A DNA stretch of 39,344 bases from positions 1-39,344 of IMG/VR virus record IMGVR_UViG_3300021180_000028. The stretch is one strand, 5' to 3'. Origin of the DNA: a virus. Position numbers and translations under genes: made by a program. The notes beneath the pieces are model-generated. The model saw nothing but the letters and a program-made list of their open reading frames with translations, was not told the DNA's origin and did not search any database. This document shows positions 21,220 to 29,111 of the stretch, piece after piece (position 1 is the stretch's first letter; the number at the start of each line of letters is the position of its first letter).

Positions 21220-22431
21220 ATGCCTAACCGCCTGCCAGATGACTACGTGCCGAACAAGGTCAGGGGGTTCATAGACCAGCTCGCGTACGCGCCGGACCAC
21301 TACAAGGACGTCATGACCGGAATGCTGTTCGTCTCGCACGTCCGGCGCGCGTTCACGACCATCCCGCACTGTCTCGCCACGGCCGACACGCCGGCGTCGG
21401 GCAAGACCACGTTCGCGTGCGATATCCCGATGATGCTGGCGTACAGCCCGTGGCGCGTCGGACGCCAGACAACCGAGCCGGCGCTGTCGCACAAGTACCT
21501 CGAACGGGAAGTCCCGAACCTGGTATGCGACGACATCGGCAAGATCTTCGGCGACTCCGGGATGAACGGCCGGAACACCAAGATCTATGCCATCCTGATC
21601 GACTGCTACAGGCAGGACGCGACAACATCGATGTCCGTCAACAGGGTCACTCAGGACGTCCCGACCTACGGCATGGCCTTCATGAACGGGCTGAGAACTG
21701 CCGTGCCGAACGACCTGTACACCCGCTCGATCTGGTTCAAGATGGAGGAGGCCCCGAGCGGCCTGGCGCTGCGGGACACCCTGGAAGACAGCGTACGGGC
21801 GGACGCCAAGATCCTGCACGAGGCGATTCACGCGTGGGCGGGGTCGCGGGCCGACGCCATGACCGCGTACATGCGCGGACCGGTGCGGTTCGTCCACCCC
21901 AAGCTGGAGAAGCGCAAGAGGCAGATCTGGGGACCGCTGTTCGCGTGGGCGTCGTGCGCCGGCGGAGACTGGCCGCGCCGGATCTACGACGCGTTCGTGA
22001 CAATGGCGCTCAGCGCCGGCGAGAAACCCGTCCCCGTGGCCGAACAGCGCTGCCTGCTCGATACCGCTGACCTGATCATGCGGCGCGGCCTGGACCGGAT
22101 CTTCCTGTCCGATCTGCTCGCCGCACTGCGCGAGATGCCGAGCGGGAACTACTACCGGGAGGCGGAAGACAGCCACCTGATCAGGCGCATCTTCCCTGAA
22201 GCACTCGGAGAAGCCAGGGTAATCTCCGGGACCATGCTGTACGGCGCGCACAAGGGGCAGCGAGGCCGCGCGAAGGGGTGGGACGCCGTTCCCGTCCTGG
22301 ACGCGGCTTCCGGGCTGCACGACATGCTCTGGCCGCCGATGGAGACGGTACCAGACGACACCGAAGCGGACCTGGCGTTCACGCCATCGGCCCGCGCCGT
22401 ATCCAACCTGCCAGGAATAGGAGTGAAATGA
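21220..22431 (+). CDS. DUF3631-like P-loop ATPase (403 aa)
   Basis: ATADTPASGKTTFA at 53-66 is a Walker A motif with a divergent first position; NLVCDDIGK at 100-108 fits Walker B. LRTAVPNDLYTRSIWFKMEE at 158-177 matches the sensor/arginine-finger block of DUF3631 proteins, with R169 as the probable finger. DUF3631 is the C-terminal domain of many mobile-element primase-helicase proteins. Here no primase domain is attached, so a stand-alone replication ATPase or helicase loader is the best guess. GGGAG precedes the ATG. The residues after about 330 are poorly conserved. Confidence 0.8.
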   Translation: MPNRLPDDYVPNKVRGFIDQLAYAPDHYKDVMTGMLFVSHVRRAFTTIPHCLATADTPASGKTTFACDIPMMLAYSPWRVGRQTTEPALSHKYLEREVPNLVCDDIGKIFGDSGMNGRNTKIYAILIDCYRQDATTSMSVNRVTQDVPTYGMAFMNGLRTAVPNDLYTRSIWFKMEEAPSGLALRDTLEDSVRADAKILHEAIHAWAGSRADAMTAYMRGPVRFVHPKLEKRKRQIWGPLFAWASCAGGDWPRRIYDAFVTMALSAGEKPVPVAEQRCLLDTADLIMRRGLDRIFLSDLLAALREMPSGNYYREAEDSHLIRRIFPEALGEARVISGTMLYGAHKGQRGRAKGWDAVPVLDAASGLHDMLWPPMETVPDDTEADLAFTPSARAVSNLPGIGVK

Positions 22432-22688
22432 GCGCTTATCACGAGATCTTCGCGCCGGACCGGCCCGCACGGCTGGGGTTCGTCTTCTACACGATCCGGG
22501 CCGAAGACGTCGGTAAGTCCGTCATCGAGACAGAAAAAGGACCGATCAGCCTGTCGGCCGTCATCGTCCGCGTCAGCAAGGGGGACATCGGCAAGCGGGT
22601 CTACCACGTCCTGAACGAGGCCGGAGACACCTGGTTCTGGCAAGTGGAGAACGACGCACAGAGAGACAAGAGGGTCAGCCATGGATAA
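22428..22688 (+). CDS. Small hypothetical protein (86 aa)
   Basis: Not recognised. Beta-rich: ARLGFVFYTIRAEDVGKSVI and KRVYHVLNEAGDTWFWQVEN, perhaps an SH3- or OB-like barrel. Four-base overlap with the ATPase suggests a functional link. Confidence 0.75.
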   Translation: MSAYHEIFAPDRPARLGFVFYTIRAEDVGKSVIETEKGPISLSAVIVRVSKGDIGKRVYHVLNEAGDTWFWQVENDAQRDKRVSHG

Positions 22689-22983
22689 ATGGCAGGAAGA
22701 CGCCATCAGGGAATCGGCGTTCGGGACGATGGAATTCCAGATCGCGCAAGCAGTCGCCGCCGGAATCGACCCGGACGCGGCGCGAAGCGCGCTGGAAGCT
22801 GAAGCCGAAGAGCGCCGGCACCGCGAGTACGACAAGCGATTCCGGGAACTGAACCGCAGGTCCAAGCCATTTCTCGCCGACCTGCACGTGCGGAAAGGCG
22901 GCCTGATGGGCTATTTCACCTACATCAGGTGGACCAAGGAAGAACTGATCAAAGCCATACTGGAAGACGAGGGATTCAAATGA
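22681..22983 (+). CDS. Small helical protein (100 aa)
   Basis: Not recognised. Long charged helices: ARSALEAEAEERRHREYDKR and KEELIKAILEDEG. AGAGGG lies 5 bases before the ATG. Overlaps its neighbours. Confidence 0.7.
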   Translation: MDKWQEDAIRESAFGTMEFQIAQAVAAGIDPDAARSALEAEAEERRHREYDKRFRELNRRSKPFLADLHVRKGGLMGYFTYIRWTKEELIKAILEDEGFK

Positions 22984-23333
22984 GAGTAACTGACGAATGG
23001 ATGGTGACCGGCATCGACAGCAAGGGCAACCCCGGCCGGATGGTCATCCATCACCAGCCGGAAGACGGCTTCGCCGCCGTAGCCGCGCACGCGGCTGAAA
23101 CAGCCGCAATATCCTGGGGCGACAGCGCTCAGGTCGTGTCCGTCGTCAACCAGGCGGATAGCCGGGAGATCACTGTCGATCCCAGGGTCTACTACGCCCT
23201 GGAAGAGCAGGTGAAGGCCCTCCACCAGGAACTGCGGGACCTGCGCGGGCGTATCCAGGGTGACCTGCACGCGTCAGCCCAATCCCATGAGCACCTCTAC
23301 AACGTCTACAAGCTACGGCTGGAGGCCGAATAA
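22980..23333 (+). CDS. Hypothetical protein with C-terminal coiled helix (117 aa)
   Basis: Not recognised. Beta N-terminal half (MRVTDEWMVTGIDSKGNPGR), then EEQVKALHQELRDLRGRIQG, which looks like a coiled coil. ATGA overlap at the start; the next ATG follows directly. Confidence 0.7.
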   Translation: MRVTDEWMVTGIDSKGNPGRMVIHHQPEDGFAAVAAHAAETAAISWGDSAQVVSVVNQADSREITVDPRVYYALEEQVKALHQELRDLRGRIQGDLHASAQSHEHLYNVYKLRLEAE

Positions 23334-23807
23334 ATGGGCGTATATGTCTTCCGGCTACCCAAAGACACGCCGGACATGACCTACGCGAACCTGTCCCGGC
23401 TGCTCTGGGAATCCCAGAGAACAGGCCAGGACCCGGACATCAAGGTGGGCACGACCGTGCGCATATCGTGGCTACATCACCTGCCTGATTACCACGTGAT
23501 CGTGATATGGCTGTACGACCTGGCCATCGCGCACATCCGCGAGGACAGCGTGACATTCATGCCGAAAGGCGACGACGGCCACAAGGCGACAAACCACTGG
23601 CTCTCGGTGATCGCGCGGCACAATGGCATCGCGTTCGGCACCGGCAGGATCAAGCGGCTCAAGGCAGACGGTCCCGGGCCGGAGGTAGCGCGCGGTCAGG
23701 CCGGCCTGCTGGTACTCGACTGGAATCGCGAGTGCCCTGTCGTCGGCAAGACTTACCAGGTACGGCTGGAGAACCGCGCCAGGACGCTGTGGGCGTACGA
23801 GCGGTGA
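23334..23807 (+). CDS. Hypothetical protein (157 aa)
   Basis: Not recognised. Contains WLHHLPDYHVIVIWLYDLAI, then HIREDSVTFMPKGDDGHKAT, and a C-terminal beta part. The sequence is soluble in character despite the hydrophobic stretch. GTGA overlap with the next gene. Confidence 0.75.
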   Translation: MGVYVFRLPKDTPDMTYANLSRLLWESQRTGQDPDIKVGTTVRISWLHHLPDYHVIVIWLYDLAIAHIREDSVTFMPKGDDGHKATNHWLSVIARHNGIAFGTGRIKRLKADGPGPEVARGQAGLLVLDWNRECPVVGKTYQVRLENRARTLWAYER

Positions 23808-24244
23808 AGGGCTATGACGACCATCTCGACAACTACGGCGACCCCGGCCCGAGCGGCGAGCTTACTCCCGATTACCTGCCTGCCGGCGAAGAAGAGGCAT
23901 GGCGGGACGAACCGGATTACGAGGCACTCGGCGAGCCTCTCGACTGGGAGAAGGACCTGACGGCACCTATCCCGCAATTCGTCATCCTGTACGACACAGG
24001 CGAACTGCACCTCGCGTCGGGCACGGACGTAAGCACGATGTACGACCTGGCCGACTGCGACCTGATGGACGGCGTGAAAGCCATCCTGGCAGTCGATGAG
24101 GATGGCGACCTCGTGCCCGTCACGACCGGCAAGCAAGAATTCGCCACCGCCGGCGACGAGGCGGAAAATTCTCTCGTATGGGCTTACACGCCCATCATGG
24201 CGGGCACCCGCCGGGTCGGCACCATCGCACACACAGATCATTAG
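23804..24244 (+). CDS. Acidic hypothetical protein (146 aa)
   Basis: Not recognised. GTG start overlapping the previous stop. Asp/Glu-rich N-terminal half with little secondary structure, then PQFVILYDTGELHLASGTDV and a beta-rich end. Confidence 0.7.
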   Translation: MKGYDDHLDNYGDPGPSGELTPDYLPAGEEEAWRDEPDYEALGEPLDWEKDLTAPIPQFVILYDTGELHLASGTDVSTMYDLADCDLMDGVKAILAVDEDGDLVPVTTGKQEFATAGDEAENSLVWAYTPIMAGTRRVGTIAHTDH

Positions 24245-24253
24245 GAGGCAGTC

Positions 24254-25000
24254 ATGATCTTCGGCTTGTTCCGCGCCGCGCGGATGCTCGGGCCGCCGCA
24301 ATTCAAGGGGGGAATCCCGGCCAGGGATGTCAGGCCCACGCCGGCCGGGCCGTTCGTCGTCGGCGCGCTGCTGGCGATCGTCGGCGCTGTGGTGTTCGAG
24401 AACGAGACCACGGGCCTGACCGCCGGGTTCGTGAACACCCTGGCCGTGGCAGGCGGCGTCCTGGTGGTCGGCGGCATCCTGGTAGCCGGCGCGCGGCAGG
24501 CACCGAAGAAACAGGCCGCTGTCCGGGCGCTGGACATCCCGGTCACGCCGCACCATGAGGCACCGGAAGACATGCGCGCCCGCGCGGCCCAGCTATCGGC
24601 GTACACGCCGCGCCACGCCGCGACCCTCCCGATGGAACAGCCGGCACGACCGCCGGCCTCGCCGCGCCACGCCGCGACCGCCACGATGGAGCGGCCGGCG
24701 CAGCCGGGAGCGCGCATCACCACCGTTGCCCGGCTACGCGATGACGTGCTGGAAGACGTGCGCCTGCGCCGCGTAGCGGCCATCCTGGTGGCGGCCTGCC
24801 CCTACTGCGGTGCGGATGAGGCCGAATTCTGCGTGCCCGTCGAGAACATCACCTGGTACCAGCTCGATCGCACGCGGGGCATCTTCGCGCACGGCGAGCG
24901 CATCGCGGCGTCGGTCACGGCCGGCATCGCCAAGATACAGGATGTCGTCGGGCAATTCGACGGCAATATCCCCGACCAGATCTGGAGCCTGATCCTGTGA
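24254..25000 (+). CDS. Two-helix membrane protein with cytoplasmic zinc motif (248 aa)
   Basis: Two hydrophobic segments at about 32-48 (GPFVVGALLAIVGAVVF) and 61-80 (NTLAVAGGVLVVGGILVAGA) are followed by a Pro/Ala/His linker with two copies of PRHAAT. Then comes a soluble domain with CPYCGADEAEFCVP at about 187-200. The C-terminal part WYQLDRTRGIFAHGERIA is helical. The zinc-containing end resembles the small Cys motifs of actinobacterial phage proteins, but the whole is not recognised. Excellent ribosome site (AGGAGG, 6 bases). Confidence 0.75.
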   Translation: MIFGLFRAARMLGPPQFKGGIPARDVRPTPAGPFVVGALLAIVGAVVFENETTGLTAGFVNTLAVAGGVLVVGGILVAGARQAPKKQAAVRALDIPVTPHHEAPEDMRARAAQLSAYTPRHAATLPMEQPARPPASPRHAATATMERPAQPGARITTVARLRDDVLEDVRLRRVAAILVAACPYCGADEAEFCVPVENITWYQLDRTRGIFAHGERIAASVTAGIAKIQDVVGQFDGNIPDQIWSLIL

Positions 25001-25170
25001 ATGAATTCACCGTGGCACCCGCCGTTTCCCCCACCTACGGGAACTGGAATGTGGTATGCACTACGCCGGACGGCGTAAGCGCGCCCATTCTCTGCCTTGT
25101 CTCCCGCGAGGCGGCCGATGCTATTGCCGGAGCGCTCAGCGCCGACGATAAACTGAGGAATGAGCAATGA
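24997..25170 (+). CDS. Small hypothetical protein (57 aa)
   Basis: Not recognised. GTG start in a GTGA overlap. NWNVVCTTPDGVSAPILCLV, then a C-terminal helix EAADAIAGALSADDKLRNEQ. Confidence 0.7.
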   Translation: MNEFTVAPAVSPTYGNWNVVCTTPDGVSAPILCLVSREAADAIAGALSADDKLRNEQ

Positions 25171-25442
25171 GAAGCTCGAACCCGAACAGCGACCCCAATT
25201 CACCGCCGCGCCCTGAATACGACTGGTGGTACTGGGAATCCATATACGGCCCGCAGCCCGGCGACCACGGTAACCTGAAGCACCACTCAGGCTACCTGTG
25301 GGGCCTTCCGGTCCTCGGCATCACAGGCGGCCACCCGCACCGGGTACGCCCCCACCAGCGGCCCCTCCGGCTCGTGATCATGCTGGGCATCGCCCTGGCC
25401 AGCGCCGGCGGCCTCGTGCTGCTGGCGGCAACATGGCTATGA
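25167..25442 (+). CDS. Single-helix membrane protein (91 aa)
   Basis: Aromatic, Pro-rich N-terminal half (PRPEYDWWYWESIYGPQPGD) and one C-terminal helix (LVIMLGIALASAGGLVLLAA). Likely N-terminus in the cytoplasm given Arg residues just before the helix. Function unknown. Confidence 0.7.
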   Translation: MRSSNPNSDPNSPPRPEYDWWYWESIYGPQPGDHGNLKHHSGYLWGLPVLGITGGHPHRVRPHQRPLRLVIMLGIALASAGGLVLLAATWL

Positions 25443-25537
25443 GCAACGCGATGATGCTCTTCGTGATCCTCTGCGCGCTCGAAATCCAGATCTGGGCAGT
25501 CTTCCTCCTTCTCATCCATCACGACAGGAACACATGA
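25439..25537 (+). CDS. Tiny membrane peptide (32 aa)
   Basis: MSNAMMLFVILCALEIQIWA is a single hydrophobic helix ending in a charged tail (HHDRNT). ATGA overlaps on both sides make it a genuine translated unit. Unknown role. Confidence 0.65.
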   Translation: MSNAMMLFVILCALEIQIWAVFLLLIHHDRNT

Positions 25538-25824
25538 GCAACTCAACGTACAGGTGGTACGTCCTCCTGCCGATCCCGAAGGCCGACCGGCGAGTCATCG
25601 GCGGCGAGATCCCCGAGACGCACGAGATCGCCTGCTGGACCAAAAACGAAGAACGCGCTGTATTCCTGACAAAATCGCAGTCCTGCGTCTCAGGTATCAG
25701 CATGTTCGGCCCAGCCGGCTACGCGGTCTGGGCGTCCACCCGGGAAAGCGCGGCATACCGGGCGTACATCTGGTTCAGCATCCGCGTCGAGTACCGCAAG
25801 AACTGGAGGCTCCTGGACAAATGA
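25534..25824 (+). CDS. Hypothetical protein (96 aa)
   Basis: Not recognised. Aromatic and basic, with strands such as YRWYVLLPIPKADRRVIGGE and ending in IRVEYRKNWRLLDK. Overlaps its neighbours by four bases. Confidence 0.7.
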   Translation: MSNSTYRWYVLLPIPKADRRVIGGEIPETHEIACWTKNEERAVFLTKSQSCVSGISMFGPAGYAVWASTRESAAYRAYIWFSIRVEYRKNWRLLDK

Positions 25825-25955
25825 ACTGCGGCCACACCGCCGGAGAGCACGCGGCTATCATAAGCGCGCTGCTGGCCCGGCACCCCGAAGCGCAGCCCGA
25901 CCCCGCTGAGGCACAAGCCGTCGCGGAAGCGCGCCTTGAAATGGAGAAACTGTGA
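25821..25955 (+). CDS. Small helical peptide (44 aa)
   Basis: MNCGHTAGEHAAIISALLAR followed by an acidic Ala-rich helix. C3/H5/H10 could be a metal site. GTGA/ATGA overlaps both ways. Confidence 0.65.
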   Translation: MNCGHTAGEHAAIISALLARHPEAQPDPAEAQAVAEARLEMEKL

Positions 25956-26158
25956 AGTCACGTAACTTTGTCCTGGTCATCACCGAGACCCCGGGCCTTA
26001 GCTTCGGCGAGCTGACCGCCGCGCTGTCCCGGACAGCGGCCAATCTCAGCGCCGGCCGCGCCCTCATCTCAGGTGGCCTTGTCCGGAACTCCCAGGGCAA
26101 GATCATCGGATCGTACGACTGGCAGGACCGCGAGCTGGACCCCGGGGAAACAGGGTAA
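25952..26158 (+). CDS. Small hypothetical protein (68 aa)
   Basis: GTG start. SRNFVLVITETPGLSFGELT, then AALSRTAANLSAGRALISGG. The arrangement of TPGLSFGELTAALS, with its short turn, recalls a winged-helix DNA reader, but this is not proven. Confidence 0.65.
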   Translation: MKSRNFVLVITETPGLSFGELTAALSRTAANLSAGRALISGGLVRNSQGKIIGSYDWQDRELDPGETG

Positions 26159-26207
26159 TCCCCTGCTCAGGGGGGAATACAGAACTGAGATGAGAGAAGG
26201 CAAATCC

Positions 26208-26486
26208 GTGAACATCATCTTCCCGGTCATCATCGGAAGCGCTCTCGGCGCTGCCACGCTCCTGATCTCCGCCTGGATGGCGCGCGGCGTCTACCGGGAA
26301 TGGCAGGCCAGGCAGCGCTACAGGCAGGACATAACGCCCGTGAAGTCACCTCACAGGTGCGGGCGCTGCCGGGGCATAGCCACGGAACTGCGCCGCGACC
26401 CCCTGAGCGCGCAGATGGTCTGCAAAGACAGCGTCACCTGCGAAGAGACGATGCGCTTCAAGAAAATGCTAGATTCAATGGCATGA
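26208..26486 (+). CDS. Membrane-anchored protein with Cys motif (92 aa)
   Basis: N-terminal helix (NIIFPVIIGSALGAATLLIS), then a basic juxtamembrane part and HRCGRCRGIATEL with two later Cys (MVCKDSVTCEE), likely a zinc ribbon in the cytoplasm. The GTG at 26208 was chosen because GAAGG stands 7 bases upstream. A tight hairpin (CCCCTG-CT-CAGGGG) lies at 26160-26173. Confidence 0.7.
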   Translation: MNIIFPVIIGSALGAATLLISAWMARGVYREWQARQRYRQDITPVKSPHRCGRCRGIATELRRDPLSAQMVCKDSVTCEETMRFKKMLDSMA

Positions 26487-26719
26487 CCCGACCGGCTGAC
26501 CGGTACGTACGGCGAGGGTGCCCTGTCCCCCAGATCTACCCGGGCACGCTCCCCGGCTTGCAGCACGCGATAAAGGACTGCCTCACGTCCAGCCGCCTGC
26601 TGCCCGGCCGGCCGGTCCGCCTCCTTGCTGTCTACGGGCGGCTCGGCAAGCTCCTCCGCATTTTCGAGAACGGAGAGTGCACATGGATGCCGGACTCCCA
26701 GGAGGAGACGGAACCCTAG
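26483..26719 (+). CDS. Small basic hypothetical protein (78 aa)
   Basis: Not recognised. TRPADRYVRRGCPVPQIYPG, then LLPGRPVRLLAVYGRLGKLL, a basic beta-like segment. Overlaps the GIY-YIG gene by 37 bases, an unusually long overlap for this window. Confidence 0.65.
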   Translation: MTRPADRYVRRGCPVPQIYPGTLPGLQHAIKDCLTSSRLLPGRPVRLLAVYGRLGKLLRIFENGECTWMPDSQEETEP

Positions 26720-26991
26720 GCACGGTCTACCTGATTCATTTCAGCGAGCCCTACAAGCACGCCCGGCACTACACCGGGTGGAGCACCAACCTGAAAGCCC
26801 GGCTCCGCGACCATGGCAACGGCCATGGCGCGCGGCTAATGGAAGTCCTCAAGGACGCGGGCATCGGCTGGGAGCTATCCCGCACATGGGAAAATGTCGA
26901 TCGCAATTTCGAGCGGAGACTCAAGCGCCGTGGCGGCGCGGCAAGAATCTGCCCGATTTGCGTGGCATCCGGGAATGCGCCGAAACACTAG
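26683..26991 (+). CDS. GIY-YIG superfamily protein (102 aa)
   Basis: TVYLIHF at about 13-19 and YTGWS at 31-35 are the family's GIY and YIG strands (YTG here). R42 in NLKARLRDH, WENVDRNFERRLKRRGG and the final CPIC complete the pattern of a compact, single-domain form that is frequent in actinobacteria. These proteins are related to GIY-YIG nucleases that cut or nick DNA; catalysis by this shorter form is not shown. It stands 283 bases before the Ku gene, consistent with a DNA-processing group. Confidence 0.85.
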   Translation: MDAGLPGGDGTLGTVYLIHFSEPYKHARHYTGWSTNLKARLRDHGNGHGARLMEVLKDAGIGWELSRTWENVDRNFERRLKRRGGAARICPICVASGNAPKH

Positions 26992-27040
26992 CGCGTTACC
27001 ACGCCATGAGAGACAGTAACGACAATCAAAGGAGAACGCA

Positions 27041-27262
27041 TTGAGCAAGATCAAGCTCACCTATCTGGACTCAGGCGAAAAGTGCGAAGAGATCTTCGAT
27101 GACCTGAACGCGCTGCGCGCGGACCTCGACGGCAGCGCTGCCCCCGAGTACGCCCGCGTGGTGCTCGACGGCCTGGCCGGCGGCGGGATAGGCGCTTCCG
27201 TGTCCGTCCGCAACGGCAAGATCACCGACACCTACACCATCGTCACGAACGACGACGAGTAA
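27041..27262 (+). CDS. Small acidic protein (73 aa)
   Basis: TTG start with AAAGGAG 8 bases upstream. A 12-codon frame (27006-27044) overlaps the TTG in a TTGA arrangement and might couple translation. IKLTYLDSGEKCEEIFDDLN and VSVRNGKITDTYTIVTNDDE suggest an alpha/beta fold. Function unknown. Confidence 0.7.
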   Translation: MSKIKLTYLDSGEKCEEIFDDLNALRADLDGSAAPEYARVVLDGLAGGGIGASVSVRNGKITDTYTIVTNDDE

Positions 27263-27273
27263 GGAGACTGAAT

Positions 27274-28101
27274 ATGCGATCGATCTGGACGGGAGCCATC
27301 ACGCTCTCGCTCCTGAACATGCCGGTCAAGCTCGGCAGTTCCACCAAGGACAACCAGCTCGGACTGCACATGGTCCGCAAGAGCGACGGCTCGCGCATCC
27401 GCTTCACGCGGGTGGCTGAGGCGGACGGGCAGGAAGTCCAGTGGAATGACATCGCCAAAGGCTACGACGCCCCGGACGGCTCCCTGGTCATCCTGGACGA
27501 CGAGGACTTCAAGGCAGCCTACGGCCCGAAGAACCGCGTGGCGTCGATCCTCATGTTCACGAACGCGGCGAGCGTGCCCCGGACGGCGATCAAGACGTCC
27601 TACCACGTGCAGCCCGACAAGGGGGGCGAGAAGACCTACGCCCTGCTGGCGGGCGCGCTCCAGGCGTCGGGCAAGGTCGCGATCCTGACCTTCGCCATGC
27701 GGCAGCGGGTAGCCCTGGCCGTGCTTGCCCCGCAGGACGGCTACCTGATCCTGGAGTCGCTCGAATGGCATGCCGACGTGCTCACGCCCGACTTCGCGGC
27801 CCCGCCGATGACGGCGAGCGAGGACGAGCAGGCACTGGCTGCCAGGCTCATCGAGCAGATGACCGGCGACTTTGACTACGCCGCCCAGAAGGATGTCTCG
27901 ACTGAGGCGGTCGCCGCCGTGATCCAGGCGAAGATCGAGAAGGGCCACGTCATCGCGGCCCCCAAGCCCGCCGAACCGGGCGGCGCGGCGATCGTGAACA
28001 TGATGGACGCGATCCAGGCGTCGCTGAAGGCCACCAGGCCGGAAGAGAAGCCGAAGGCCCGCGCTCCCCGCCGCCGTGCTGCCGCTAAGGAAACCGCGTG
28101 A
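27274..28101 (+). CDS. ku: Ku protein (non-homologous end joining)
   Basis: The N-terminus RSIWTGAITLSLLNMPVKLG is the hallmark of bacterial Ku, followed by the beta-barrel ring domain and helical arm (residues 1-255) and a Lys/Arg/Ala-rich tail (KPKARAPRRRAAAKE). Ku forms a homodimeric ring on double-strand DNA ends and recruits the ligase LigD. The 275-residue length is normal for bacterial Ku. No ligase gene is visible in the window. Mycobacteriophages Omega and Corndog encode Ku and use host LigD to join their genome ends; the same role is likely here. AAGGAG upstream of ATG. The basic tail is typical of Ku forms that bind internal DNA. Confidence 0.97.
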   Translation: MRSIWTGAITLSLLNMPVKLGSSTKDNQLGLHMVRKSDGSRIRFTRVAEADGQEVQWNDIAKGYDAPDGSLVILDDEDFKAAYGPKNRVASILMFTNAASVPRTAIKTSYHVQPDKGGEKTYALLAGALQASGKVAILTFAMRQRVALAVLAPQDGYLILESLEWHADVLTPDFAAPPMTASEDEQALAARLIEQMTGDFDYAAQKDVSTEAVAAVIQAKIEKGHVIAAPKPAEPGGAAIVNMMDAIQASLKATRPEEKPKARAPRRRAAAKETA

Positions 28102-28310
28102 TGCCGCCGTACCCCACGGTGGACGCGGGGGACTTCGCCCGCAGGCTCCGCAGCGCGATCTTTACCGGCCGCGTGCAGCTCGGGCCGGCCAGCCAGGAAT
28201 GGTCGATGACCGCCCTCAGCGATACACCGCCGACGTCGGACTTCCAGGTAGTCATGCCCGGCGTGGGTACCTTCCGCATCACCGTCCAGTACTTCAGGGA
28301 GAACGCGTGA
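28101..28310 (+). CDS. Small hypothetical protein (69 aa)
   Basis: Not recognised. MPPYPTVDAGDFARRLRSAI, then a beta-rich end with FQVVMPGVGTFRITVQYF. ATG shares a base with the Ku stop, so it is coupled to Ku. Confidence 0.7.
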   Translation: MPPYPTVDAGDFARRLRSAIFTGRVQLGPASQEWSMTALSDTPPTSDFQVVMPGVGTFRITVQYFRENA

Positions 28311-28498
28311 AAGCCGTCGAGTACGAAGTCGTGTGGCGCTGGGCACACGAGGACTACAACCACCTGGAAACCGTCAGCGCCACCACGGCACCCCGTGCGA
28401 TCAGCAAGGTGCGCAAGCTCCTGACCCAGGAGTACTGTTTCAAGGCTCCTGAGCTGATCGTGCTCGCCGCCTCCCCGAAGTGGGGGGTGGGACCGTGA
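28307..28498 (+). CDS. Small hypothetical protein (63 aa)
   Basis: GTG start in a GTGA overlap. KAVEYEVVWRWAHEDYNHLE, then basic helix RAISKVRKLLTQEYCFKAPE. Not recognised. Confidence 0.7.
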   Translation: MKAVEYEVVWRWAHEDYNHLETVSATTAPRAISKVRKLLTQEYCFKAPELIVLAASPKWGVGP

Positions 28499-28695
28499 AA
28501 GCCTTCAAGCGCTTCCTGACCCTGGCGCTGCAACCCGCCACCATCCTCCTTGCGCTGGTCATGGCCTGCATCCTGTACGCCGCAAGCCACGAGCACGGGG
28601 CAGCGGATTTCTGGCTGACATTCGCCGAGACTTACGGCGGGGCCGTCACCGGGCATGCCCTGTACGCGCTCTACAAATGGGCGGCCGGCCGGTGA
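28495..28695 (+). CDS. Small membrane protein, holin-like shape (66 aa)
   Basis: GTG start. Two candidate membrane helices (PATILLALVMACILYAAS and AETYGGAVTGHALYALYKWA) with a short His/Glu loop. The shape fits a class II holin, but the position within non-lysis genes gives no support. Confidence 0.65.
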   Translation: MKAFKRFLTLALQPATILLALVMACILYAASHEHGAADFWLTFAETYGGAVTGHALYALYKWAAGR

Positions 28696-28907
28696 AGCCC
28701 CGGACCAACGTCGTGGAAAACAAGTTCGTGATCGCTATCACGGATCACCCCGAGCGCATTCCCGAGGGAATGGACCCGGAAGCCGTCGCTCGCAAGATGG
28801 AGCGAGTCCTCAACGCCGAGCTGCTGTTTCACTGGCGGATCGGCGTCCGTGTATCACCCGTTTTCACCCGCGCATCGCGCACCAACATCAAAAAGGAGGC
28901 AACCTGA
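28692..28907 (+). CDS. Small hypothetical protein (71 aa)
   Basis: GTG start, GTGA overlap. RTNVVENKFVIAITDHPERI, then helix PEAVARKMERVLNAELLFHW. Not recognised. Confidence 0.7.
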   Translation: MKPRTNVVENKFVIAITDHPERIPEGMDPEAVARKMERVLNAELLFHWRIGVRVSPVFTRASRTNIKKEAT

Positions 28908-29101
28908 TGGCTGTCAAGAAGGAAACCAGAGAACTCGTTGTCAAGTTCACCAAGGAGCGCGCCACCAAGAACACCGTCCGCTTCAACGAGGACACCCCTC
29001 CGGATCAGGACGTCGCGGTCGGCGCGCTATACGTGAAGAAGGCCGCGTACGCGGCGCTCGGCAACCCCACCGCCCTGACAGTCACCATCGCGGTCGGCTA
29101 G
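28907..29101 (+). CDS. Small conserved phage protein, strong ribosome site (64 aa)
   Basis: AAAAGGAGG ends 7 bases before the ATG, the best ribosome site in this half, so high expression is expected. AVKKETRELVVKFTKERATK, then TVRFNEDTPPDQDVAVGALY resembles a family of short basic proteins found widely in actinobacterial phages and plasmids; function unknown. One-base overlap with the gene before. Confidence 0.75.
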   Translation: MAVKKETRELVVKFTKERATKNTVRFNEDTPPDQDVAVGALYVKKAAYAALGNPTALTVTIAVG

Positions 29102-29104
29102 CGT
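29099..29104 (+). promoter_or_regulatory. Possible leaderless -10 (TAGCGT) over a stop codon
   Basis: The TAG stop of the preceding gene begins TAGCGT, followed by TTAACCC and the ATG of the next gene, which has no ribosome site. It fits the leaderless pattern seen elsewhere. Confidence 0.35.
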
Positions 29105-29111
29105 TTAACCC

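Noticed and set aside
21202-22470. 422-codon minus-strand frame
   Set aside because: Lies opposite the DUF3631-like ATPase, which has Walker motifs; the shadow has none.
27006-27044. 12-codon leader peptide before the TTG-started gene
   Set aside because: It overlaps the TTG by TTGA and could couple translation, but it has no ribosome site and could occur by chance; it is noted within the gene entry only.
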